Shown piece after piece: positions 27,081-35,967 of a DNA stretch of 64,000 nucleotides; the first letter of the stretch is position 1; each line of letters opens with the position of its first letter. A program made the position numbers and the translations under genes. Source of the stretch: Albimonas pacifica (GTDB taxonomy: Bacteria; Pseudomonadota; Alphaproteobacteria; Rhodobacterales; Rhodobacteraceae); the NCBI RefSeq assembly GCF_900113695.1, contig NZ_FOQH01000001.1, positions 310,001 through 374,000 of the forward strand, given 5' to 3'. Below the pieces are notes generated by a model. That model was given only the letters and a program-made list of their open reading frames with translations. It was not told the origin of the DNA and searched no databases.

Positions 27081-28795
27081 GCCTGAAGCGCTGCGCCATC
27101 TACGCCCGGAAATCGTCGGAGGAGGGGCTGGACCAGGACTTCAACTCGCTGGAGGCGCAGCGCGAGGCCTGCGCCGCCTACGTGCTCAGCCAGCGCCACG
27201 AGGGCTGGCGGGAGCTGCCGGAGCGCTACGACGACGGCGGGATCTTGGGCGGGACGATGAACCGGCCGGGGCTGCAGCGGCTGCTCGACGATGTCCGGGC
27301 GGGGCGGATCGATACCGTCGTGGTCTACAAGGTGGACCGGCTGACCCGGGCCTGTCGGACTTCGCGAAGATCGTGGAGATCTTCGACGCGGCGGGGGTGT
27401 CCTTCGTCTCGGTGACGCAGGCGTTCAACACCACCAGCTCGATGGGGCGGCTGACGCTGAACGTGCTGCTGTCCTTCGCGCAGTTCGAGCGGGAGGTCAC
27501 GGCGGAGCGGATCCGGGACAAGATCGCTGCCTCAAAGCGCAAGGGTATGTGGATGGCCGGGCTGCCGCCGCTGGGCTATGACGTGAAGGACCGGGCGCTG
27601 GTGGTGAACGAGGCCGAAGCCGAGACGGTGCGGATGATCTTCCGCCGCTACCTGAATCTCGGCTGCGTCCGGGCGCTGAAGGCGGAGCTGGATGCGACCG
27701 GCGTGGTGAGCAAGCGGCGGGCGAACGGCTCTGGCGGCAAGTCGATCTCGCGCGGGGCGCTCTACGAGCTTCTGCGCAACCCGGTGTACATCGGCGAGAC
27801 GCGGCACAAGGGCGAGCGGCATCCCGGGATGCACGAGGCGATCCTGGATCGCGACGCCTGGGACGCGGTGCAGGATGCACTGGACGACAACGGCGGCGGC
27901 AAGCGATCCGGGGCGTGCCGGGCATCGGCTCGGGCGCTCGACGGGATGCTTTTCGATGCGCAGGGGCGCGCGATGAAGCCGACGCATGCCTCGCGCCCGG
28001 TGAAGGCAGGGCAGGGCGTCGTGCGCAAGCGGTACTGGTACTACGCCTCCCGGCCGGATGGGGATGCGCCGGCGATGCGGATGCCGGCCGTGGCGCTGGA
28101 GGGCTTCGTCTTGCGCACCCTCAAGGCCCATCTCGGCGATGCGGATCGGCTCGCCGCGGATCTGCATCGGGCCGGCGTGCCGCCGACAGGCATTGCCGAA
28201 GCGCTGAAGCGTGCGACGACCCTCGCGGGCGAGCCGGACGATCGCATCGCGCCGCTGATCGACCTGGTCGAGCGGATCGATCTGGGCCGAAAGGTGCTGG
28301 CGATCACGATCAGGCTGACGACCCTCGTCGATGAGTCCGATCGTGACGCGTGGGGCGAATCGATTCGCATCGAGGCGCCGCTGCAGACCCGCCAGGCCGG
28401 GCGGGCGAAGCCCATCGTCATCGGGCTCGACCGACGCGAGCGGAAGCCGGATGCGGAGCTGATCGCGATGGTCGCCGATGCGCGGCGATGGGCGGGCGAA
28501 CTGCTCGCGGACGCGGTCGCCTCGGTCGGCGAGATCGAGCGGCGGGAGGGCGGTCGGAAGGGATCGGTCAACCGGATCCTGCCGCTGGCCTTCCTGGCGC
28601 CGGACATCGCCGAGGCGATCCAGAACGGCGGGCAGCCGGACGATCTGACTGCCGGGGGCGCTGCGGCGGCTGCCGGACCTCCCGCTCGATTGGACGGAGC
28701 AGTGGCGCGTCCTGGGCTTCGAGCCTCGCCGGATCCGACCGGGCGCGCGGCGCGGCGCCGGCCTCAAGACCTCACCTGAAACCCGGCCGCAGAGC

Positions 28796-28819
28796 AAACG
28801 CCCCGCCGAGGGGCGTTTT
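28796..28819 (+). terminator. GC-rich hairpin with T-tract at recombinase 3' region
   Basis: AAACGCCCC and GGGGCGTTTT pair around a short loop, followed by TTTT. A near-identical hairpin (AAACGCCCC/GGGGCGTTT) occurs at 62205-62227. It could terminate transcription in either direction, though in the repaired recombinase frame it lies inside coding sequence. Confidence 0.5.
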
Positions 28820-28939
28820 CGCTCCGGTTCCGGTGCTCTCGTGAGGTCTTTGTGGCGCGACGCTCGGCTAACCCTCGGAAATGCCGGAGACTGCCCGGTC
28901 GAGGCAGGATCAGCGGTTTCCAGAAGGGCTGAGTGGTGG
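28796..28939 (+). repeat. att-like direct repeat, left copy
   Basis: About 145 bp that align with 62205-62348 without gaps, at roughly five identical bases in six by eye. Shared blocks include CTCGGCTAACCCTCGGAAATG, GGATCAGC and AGAAGGGCT. The right copy abuts and includes the CCA end of tRNA-Tyr; in this copy the homology stops at the matching position. Same orientation, 33.4 kb apart. Best read as a former attachment-site region captured at the recombinase 3' end. Confidence 0.7.
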
Positions 28940-29352
28940 TGGGCGCAGTCCCGCCCGAACCCTGCACCGGGCCAAGAACCGGGAACTTACGGGGAAACCC
29001 ATGCGGCTTCGGGCGTTTGAGGTGAAGGCCGAAGCGAAACCCTGTTCGGTCTCAGTCGGTTGCAGGTGAACACCCTGTTCCGCGGAACAGGGAAATGAAT
29101 CCGGGCGAACAGGGAATTCGCAGGGAGGGAACTGGGAGGAATCCCGTCGGAACAGGGATCCGGGGCGCCAGGTCGGATCAGCGGTCCTCGGGCTCGGCCA
29201 GCAGCAGCGTCATCGCGTGGCCGTCCGACTGGCGACGGGGCTGCGCGAAGACCTCGCCGGGGAGCCACCCTGCGATCCAGTCGTCCGCCCGCACCTGGTC
29301 CATGCTGCTCGAACGGTCGATGCCGCGCTCCGGCAGCAGGTCGCCGAACGTG
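28940..29352. other. Interval between recombinase repeat and IS copy 1; possible truncated gene
   Basis: Besides the GAACAGGG cluster, the minus strand from 29352 down to 29178 is open (about 58 codons, ending ...DDWIAGWLPGEVFAQPRRQSDGHAMTLLLAEPEDR-like). It would be the C-terminal piece of a gene cut by the IS at 29353. I do not recognise the family; the composition is more protein-like than other chance frames here. Low confidence. Confidence 0.3.
29040..29157. repeat. GAACAGGG/CCCTGTTC repeat cluster with a 20-bp palindrome
   Basis: CCCTGTTC at 29040-29047; the perfect palindrome CCCTGTTCCGCGGAACAGGG at 29073-29092; GAACAGGG at 29107-29114; and GAACAGGG at 29150-29157. That is five copies of one 8-mer in under 120 bp. 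It lies between the recombinase reading frame and the IS6-like element. Could be binding sites for a recombination accessory factor or a regulator. Confidence 0.6.
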
Positions 29353-30151
29353 GGCTTCGACACGTGAAGTCGGCGGCGCCCGCGAGCAACATTGGCCCCG
29401 CCCTCAGGCGGCAGCTTTCTCATGCCAGGTCGCGAAGGCCTCCGCCCGGCGCCTCTTCACCGTTCGTCGGGAGAGCAGGTGACGGTGGATGCTGAAGGGG
29501 TTTCAGGCGGCGGCGTGGATTGAAAGGAACCGCTGCGCCGAGCCGGGCGAGCGGACTCCTCGCCTCTGGCGCTCCTTCTTGCGGGTTGGTCGGTGCGGGA
29601 CTTCTGCCCGATAGTTCGATCGCTCGCCGGTCACATGGCGGTTCGCCAGGCCGAAATCCCGCAACGCCGCGCCGTAGGAGCGCAGCCGGTCGGTGGCGAT
29701 GGGCTCCGGCGCAAAGCCCCGTCGTTTGAGCGGCTTGCGCGGCAGCTTCAGCGCCGCTCTTCGATCAGGCCGAGATTGGACGAGCGCTTCGAGCGCCTCG
29801 CCCTCGTCGTCGACAGCGCGCCGGAGATGGTGGATCCGGCCCCGGATGCGCAGGAAGACCTCGTCCAGGCGCCAGCGGCCGGAGGGCCGAGGGCGTCGCT
29901 TTCGGATCCGCTGGGCAAAGGCGGCGCCGAACGTGGGGGCCCAGCGGCGCGCCGTCTCGCAGGAGGCGGCGATGCCGCGCTCGGCCAGCAGGTTCTCGAC
30001 ATCGCGGCAGCTGAGGGCGAGCCGAAGGTGGAGCCAAACCGCGTGCTGGATGGTGAGCGGCGGCAAGCGATGTCGGGCGAAGGAGACGGGGCGCATGCCC
30101 GGGCTTGTCGCGCCGCGTCTCGGGTCGCCGACCGGTTTGCGTGTCAAAGCC
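29353..30151 (-). mobile_element. IS6-like insertion sequence, copy 1 (799 bp, inactive)
   Basis: The ends carry inverted repeats related to GGCTTTGACACGTGAA (left GGCTTCGACACGTGAAG, right end reading GGCTTTGACACGCAAACC on the minus strand). The length, 799 bp, equals that of the copy at 61405-62203, as does the 55-nt distance from the right end to the transposase start. The 8-bp flanks (CGAACGTG, GATTGGCG) do not match, so no target duplication is visible. Transposase broken by a stop codon. Confidence 0.82.
29404..30096 (-). pseudogene. IS6-family transposase with premature stop
   Basis: The DDE transposase reads from ATG 30096 with the conserved zinc-finger-free start RHRLPPLTIQHAVWLHLR. 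WRLDEVFLRIRGRIHHLRRAVDDEG holds the first catalytic Asp, TDRLRSYGAA the second Asp, and NYRAEVPH the Glu. At 29503-29505 a TGA replaces the TGC found at the same place in copy 2; beyond it the frame continues (HRHLLSRRTVKRRRAEAFATWHE) to the original stop at 29404. About 33 residues are therefore lost. Confidence 0.85.
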
Positions 30152-30368
30152 GATTGGCGGAGGCGCCGGATATCCAAAGGTCTCCAGCTGCTTACATGCT
30201 TCCTTAACGTCAACTCGCCGCCGGGAAGACCGCTCCGCCCGGCGAGAGCGGATCGTCAGGTTGGCGAAGTTAATTTGACTTGCATCTGGTCGCAGTGTCA
30301 GAATGTCGCAATCCGAGACCTCGCCAGCAGAGCGGTCCGGTGGAGGAAACGCACCAGGGAGAGCTTCA

Positions 30369-31949
30369 ATGGTCCATCCGAGATGGGGCGCCGTCCTGGC
30401 GCTCGCCGTGGCCTTTTCAGGGACGGCCTTTTCCGCGAGTGCGCAGACGAAATCGTCGCTGACGGTCGCGCTGGCCGCGGAATCCACCACCATGGACCCG
30501 GCCAAGTACTCGGCCGGCGTCGATCAATACTATATCGGAACCATGTTCGAGCAGCTGGTCCGGCCCGGTCCGGATGGCGAGCGGATGAACTGGCTGGCCG
30601 AGAGCTGGGAGGTCCTGGAGGTCGACGGCAAGCCCGTCATCGACGTGAAGATCCGGCCCGGCGTGACCTTCCACAACGGCGATCCGCTGACCGCGGCCGA
30701 CTTCGAGTTCGCCTACGAGCGCCTGCGCGATCCGGCCGTCTCGCGCTGGCCTCACTACCAGGCGAACGTCGCGCAGTTCGAGATCGTCGACGACCTGCAC
30801 TTCAAGCTGCACTTCACCCAGGGGGACGCGAACTACGTCGCCAACTGGCTGCAGCTGTGGGCGATCCCGAAGGCCTATTTCGAGGAGGTCGGCGAGGACG
30901 AATTCGCCCAGCGCCCGATCGGAACCGGCCCGTGGAAGTTCGTCTCCCGCAGCGTGAAGGAGGAGCTCGTCCTCGACCGCTACGAGGCCTACTGGAACGA
31001 GGAGCATCACCCCACGGTCGACCGGCTGATCGTGAAGATCATCCCCGAGGACCTCACCCGCGTCGCGGCCTTCCGCACCGGGGACGTCGACTGGATCGAC
31101 TCGGTGCCCCCGGCGATGATCGAGGAGGTCGAGGCGCTGGACAACGTCGCCACCGCCAGCCGCGTCTCGGGCAACAACCTGTTCTTCGACATGGACATGA
31201 CGCCCGAGGACTCGCCCTTCCGCAAGCTCGAGGTCCGTCAGGCCGTCGCCTACGGCGCCGACATCGACGCGATCATCGAACAGGTGCTGTTCGGCCAGGG
31301 CCAGCGCTACGTCCAGGTCGGCCCGGGCGAGACCGCCTACGACCCCGAGCTGAAGCCCTACCCCTACGACCCGGCCAAGGCGATGCAGCTGCTGGCGGAT
31401 GCGGGCTATCCGAACGGGTTCGAGACGAACTGCTACAACCTGATCACCCCGCGCGAGCCCAACATCAAGGAGATGGGGGAGGCGTTCTTCGCCTATCTCT
31501 CGGCCATCGGCATCCGCTGCAACATGAAGAACCTCGAGTACGGCGCCTGGATCAACGTCAACCGCCGCGCCGAGGACACGCCGCAGATGGAGGGGGGCAT
31601 CCTCTCGCACATGTGGGGCCACGGCGTGCCGGGCGATCCGGGCACCGCGTGGAGCGGGCACCTGCACTCGTTCGTGCCCGGCGAGGGCTGGGGCTCCTAC
31701 TCCCACACCGCCGGCCATCCCGAGATGGACGAGATGGTCGAGGCGGTGAACACGATCATGGACCCCGACGAGCGCGAGGCCGCGCTGAAGGAGATCGCCC
31801 GCAAGAAGCACGAGCTGGTGCTGGGCGGTCTGACCACCTACCGGCCGCTGGTCACCTTCGCCTGGCGTGCGGACAAGGTGGAATACACGCCCTGGCCGCA
31901 TCCCGGCTTCTGGCGGAATTTCCAGGAGATCGGCCTCAAGCAGGACTGA
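30369..31949 (+). CDS. Peptide/solute-binding protein of DppA/OppA type (SBP family 5)
   Basis: A 526-residue periplasmic receptor with a signal peptide (ALAVAFSGTAFSASAQ). Family-5 hallmarks are visible: LDPA-like TMDPAKYSAGVDQYYIGTMFEQLVR, AESWEV, IRPGVTFHNGDPLTAADFEFAYERL, PIGTGPWKFV, and FDMDMTPEDSPFRKLEVRQAVAYGAD. A GGGAG site lies 8-10 nt before the ATG. It opens a five-gene importer operon (two permeases, two ATPases) followed by carboxylase and CoA-ligase genes, so the ligand is more likely a small organic acid, amide or acyl-amino acid than a peptide. The upstream 217 bp after IS copy 1 must carry the promoter. Confidence 0.88.
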   Translation: MVHPRWGAVLALAVAFSGTAFSASAQTKSSLTVALAAESTTMDPAKYSAGVDQYYIGTMFEQLVRPGPDGERMNWLAESWEVLEVDGKPVIDVKIRPGVTFHNGDPLTAADFEFAYERLRDPAVSRWPHYQANVAQFEIVDDLHFKLHFTQGDANYVANWLQLWAIPKAYFEEVGEDEFAQRPIGTGPWKFVSRSVKEELVLDRYEAYWNEEHHPTVDRLIVKIIPEDLTRVAAFRTGDVDWIDSVPPAMIEEVEALDNVATASRVSGNNLFFDMDMTPEDSPFRKLEVRQAVAYGADIDAIIEQVLFGQGQRYVQVGPGETAYDPELKPYPYDPAKAMQLLADAGYPNGFETNCYNLITPREPNIKEMGEAFFAYLSAIGIRCNMKNLEYGAWINVNRRAEDTPQMEGGILSHMWGHGVPGDPGTAWSGHLHSFVPGEGWGSYSHTAGHPEMDEMVEAVNTIMDPDEREAALKEIARKKHELVLGGLTTYRPLVTFAWRADKVEYTPWPHPGFWRNFQEIGLKQD

Positions 31950-32029
31950 TCCGCCCGGTTCCTCCGAACCCCGGTCCGGCGGCCCCTCGCAGGCGCCGCC
32001 GGCCGAACCTTCGCGACCAGGGAGCCGTC

Positions 32030-32950
32030 ATGCTGGGATACTTCGCCCGCCGTCTGCTGCAGGGCTTCATGTCGATCGTCGGGGCCTCGATCGTGATCTT
32101 CACGATCACCCGGCTGACCGGGGACCCCGTGGTGCTGATGCTGCCGCCGGAGGCGCCGCCCGACGTGATCGACGCGCTGCGCATCAAGCTGGGCCTCGAC
32201 CTGCCGCTGTGGCGGCAATACCTGATCTTCGCCGGCGATGCGCTGCAGGGCGACTTCGGACGCTCCTACCGCTGGGAGATGCCCGCGCTGGACCTGGTGC
32301 TGGACCGGCTGCCGGCGACGATCCTGCTGTCGGCGGTGGCGCTGGCCTTCTCGATGGCGGTGGCGATCCCGTTCGGCGTGCTCTCGGCGGTGAACCGCGG
32401 GGGCTGGGTCGACCGCTTCGGCAAGGTCTTCGCCATGGCGGGCCAGGCGATGCCCAACTTCTGGGTCGGGCTGCTGCTGATCCTGATCTTCGCCATTCAC
32501 CTCGACTGGCTGCCGGCCTACGGCGCCGGCACGCCGGCCCATGTCGTCATGCCCGCCATCGCGCTGGGCTGGTATCCGGTGGCGGCGCAGACCCGCATCG
32601 TCCGCTCGGCGATGCTGGACGTGCTGGACAGCGACTACATCCGCATGGGCCGCAGCGTCGGCACGCCGGAGTTCTCGCTGGTGTGGAAATACGCGCTGCG
32701 CAACGCCGCGATCCCGCTGATCACCATGCTGGGCGTCTATTTCGCCGCGATGCTCGGCGGCTCCTTCGTGGTCGAGGTGGTGTTCGCCTGGCCGGGCCTG
32801 GGCCGCACGGTCGTCGAGGCGCTGTTCGCCCGCGACTTCCCCGTGGTGCAGGCGGGCGTGCTGTTCGCCGCCGCCATGTTCGTCGTGGCGAACCTGCTGG
32901 TCGACCTGAGCTACGGCATCGTCGACCCGAGGATCCGTCATGGCCGTTGA
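32030..32950 (+). CDS. ABC transporter permease, DppB type
   Basis: A 306-residue inner-membrane protein. MLGYFARRLLQGFMSIVGASIVIF is the classical first helix of the DppB/GsiC group, followed by GLDLPLWRQY and GDFGRSYR. The EAA-like loop (SDYIRMGRSVGTPEFSLVWKYALRNAAIPLI) contacts the ATPases. Start ATG 32030 lies 80 bp after the binding-protein stop. It overlaps the next permease by 11 bp. Confidence 0.9.
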   Translation: MLGYFARRLLQGFMSIVGASIVIFTITRLTGDPVVLMLPPEAPPDVIDALRIKLGLDLPLWRQYLIFAGDALQGDFGRSYRWEMPALDLVLDRLPATILLSAVALAFSMAVAIPFGVLSAVNRGGWVDRFGKVFAMAGQAMPNFWVGLLLILIFAIHLDWLPAYGAGTPAHVVMPAIALGWYPVAAQTRIVRSAMLDVLDSDYIRMGRSVGTPEFSLVWKYALRNAAIPLITMLGVYFAAMLGGSFVVEVVFAWPGLGRTVVEALFARDFPVVQAGVLFAAAMFVVANLLVDLSYGIVDPRIRHGR

Positions 32951-33836
32951 AGCCGACCTCGCCCCGGCCGACACGGCGGCGCCGCGGCCCCGTCGCCGCT
33001 GGCGGCTGCCGTCGGCCGGGGTCCCCTGGTTCTCGGGGCTGATCCTGCTGCTGCTGGTGGTCTGCGCCATCGGCGGCGACGCGCTGACCCCCTGGAACCC
33101 CGCGGCGCTGGACCTGCGCGCCAACTTCCAGCCGCCCGTGTGGGCGGAGGGGGGAAGCTGGGCGCATCCGCTGGGCACCGACAACCTGGGCCGCGACATC
33201 CTCAGCCGGATCGTCGCCGGGGCGCGCGTGTCGCTGGTGGTCTCGCTGTGGGCGATCGTGCTGTCGGGGGGCATCGGCTCCCTCGCGGGCATGGTCGCCG
33301 GCTACTTCGGGGGCTGGGCGGACGTACTGATCATGCGGCTGGTGGACATCCAGATGTCGATCCCGCCGCTGGCGCTGGCGCTGATCCTGGCCGCGGTGCT
33401 CGAGCCCGGGCTGGAGACGGTGGTGATCGTGATCGTGGTCACCTACTGGACCTGGTACGCGCGCATCGTGCGGGGCGAGATCCTGTCGCTGAAGGAACGC
33501 GACTACGTGGCGCTCGCCAAGGTGGCGGGGGTGGGGTCGGCCACGATCTTCCACCGCCACCTCGCGCCCAACATCCTCAACACCATGCTGGTGCTGGCCA
33601 CCCTGCAGATCGGGCAGGTGATCATCTTCGAGGCGTCGCTGTCGTTCCTCGGCCTCGGCATCCAGTCGCCGGCGATCTCCTGGGGGCTGATGCTGGCCGA
33701 CGCCCGGGCGTACCTGACCAACGCGTGGTGGGCGATCACCATGCCGGGCGTCGCGATCATGCTGGTGTGCCTGTCCTCGAACCTCTTCGGCGACTGGCTT
33801 CGCGACGTGCTCGATCCCCGGAGGAAGCAGCTGTGA
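32940..33836 (+). CDS. ABC transporter permease, DppC type
   Basis: A 298-residue partner permease with a cytoplasmic N-terminus of about 30 residues, then a first helix and the DppC signature HPLGTDNLGRDILSRIVAGARVSL. The cytoplasmic coupling loop reads RDYVALAKVAGVGSATIFHRHLAPNIL, and the C-terminus DWLRDVLDPRRKQL is typical. Overlaps both neighbours; GTGA with the ATPase. Confidence 0.9.
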   Translation: MAVEADLAPADTAAPRPRRRWRLPSAGVPWFSGLILLLLVVCAIGGDALTPWNPAALDLRANFQPPVWAEGGSWAHPLGTDNLGRDILSRIVAGARVSLVVSLWAIVLSGGIGSLAGMVAGYFGGWADVLIMRLVDIQMSIPPLALALILAAVLEPGLETVVIVIVVTYWTWYARIVRGEILSLKERDYVALAKVAGVGSATIFHRHLAPNILNTMLVLATLQIGQVIIFEASLSFLGLGIQSPAISWGLMLADARAYLTNAWWAITMPGVAIMLVCLSSNLFGDWLRDVLDPRRKQL

Positions 33837-34826
33837 CGGATGCGGACGCGCCGGCCCTCGCGGTCGAGGACCTCGTGATGGAACTGCACCTGCGCCGGGG
33901 CGTGCTCCGCCCGGTGGACGGGGTCAGCTTCGAGGTCGGGGCCGGCGAGACGCTGGGCATCGTGGGGGAGAGCGGATCGGGCAAGTCGATGACCTGCCTC
34001 TCGATCCTGCGCCTGTTGCCGAAGCCCGCGGGACGCATCGCGCGGGGCTCGGTCCGCGTGGGGGGCGTGGACCTCACGCAGCTGAGCGAGCGGGAGCTTG
34101 CGCGCGACTGGCGGGGGCGGCGGCTGTCGATGGTCACCCAGGACCCGATGACCTCGCTCAACCCGGTGTTCACCATCGGCGACCAGGTCGGCTCCCCCCT
34201 GCGCCACCACCGCATCACCCGGACCCTGCGCGAGACGCGCGCCCGCGCGGCGGCGGCCCTGGGCCGGGTGCGCATCCCCTCGCCCGAGCGGCGGCTGGAC
34301 GAGTATCCCCACCAGTTCTCCGGCGGCATGCGCCAGCGCGCCGTCTCGGCGATGGCCATCGCCTGCGAGCCGCAGGTGATGATCGCCGACGAGCCGACCT
34401 CGAACCTCGACGTCACCATCCAGGTGAAGATGATCGAGCTCTACCGCGAGATCCAGAAGGAGACGGGCGTGGCGATCGTGCTGATCACCCACGACATGGG
34501 CGTCGCCGCCTCGATCTGCGACCGGGTCGCGGTGATGTACGCGGGGCGGATCGTCGAGCAGGGGCCGTCGCGCGCGATCTTCCGCCGTCCGGCGCACCCC
34601 TACACCCAGGCGCTGCTGGACTCGATCCCCCGGCTGGGGGCGCGCCGCAAGCGGCTCTTTGCGCTGGGCGGCCAGCCGCCGGACCTGCTGGACCTGCCGC
34701 GGGGCTGCCGCTTCGCCGCCCGCTGCCCCAAGCGGATGGCCCGTTGCGACGAGGCCTACCCGCCGGAGTTCAAGCTGCCCGACGGCCATGTCTCGGCCTG
34801 CTGGCTCAGCGAGTCGGAGGCGGTCC

Positions 34827-34837
<11 letters not shown>
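33833..34837 (+). CDS. ABC transporter ATPase, DppD type
   Basis: A 334-residue ATPase: Walker [11 protein letters not shown] near residue 45, Q-loop TQDPMTSLNPVF, signature FSGGMRQR, Walker B MIADEPTSN, H-loop ITHDMG, and the Dpp/Opp C-terminal extension with cysteines (CRFAARCPKRMARC) that bind an iron-sulfur cluster in relatives. GTG start overlapping the DppC-like stop. The usual aspartate region LDV follows Walker B, so it should be catalytically competent. Confidence 0.9.
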
Positions 34838-35849
<1,012 letters not shown>

Positions 35850-35967
35850 CCGCCGGGCCCGCCCGACGCGCCGTCGCCTTCGGCGGCCGGCGCCCCGGCC
35901 GCCAAAGGCGGCGACGCCTCGGCCGCGTCCCGGCCCCCTCTTCCGTCCCGTTTCCAGGAGCCTCTCG

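Larger units (their letters stand above)
27077..29020 (+). pseudogene. Large serine recombinase, frameshifted twice, reading through the att-like repeat
   Basis: The N-terminal resolvase domain is in one frame (27077 to about 27353): [12 protein letters not shown] with the catalytic serine, then [12 protein letters not shown] and [13 protein letters not shown] one-base loss at about 27353 moves the rest ([25 protein letters not shown], the recombinase domain with RNPVYIGETRHKGERHPG, and a zinc-ribbon-poor tail) into the next frame. A second shift near 28657 is needed to reach the expected LPDLPLDWTEQWRVLGF ending. In that repaired frame no stop occurs until 29018-29020, so the last ~75 codons traverse the repeat shared with the tRNA-Tyr flank. 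Likely an inactive integrase of an old mobile element. Confidence 0.78.

Noticed and set aside
28764-28967. Small minus-strand frame similar to the start of the other transposase frame
   Set aside because: The similarity comes from the shared att-like repeat, not from a conserved protein.
29040-29157. CRISPR array
   Set aside because: The repeat unit is 8 bp, spacing is irregular, and there are no cas genes.
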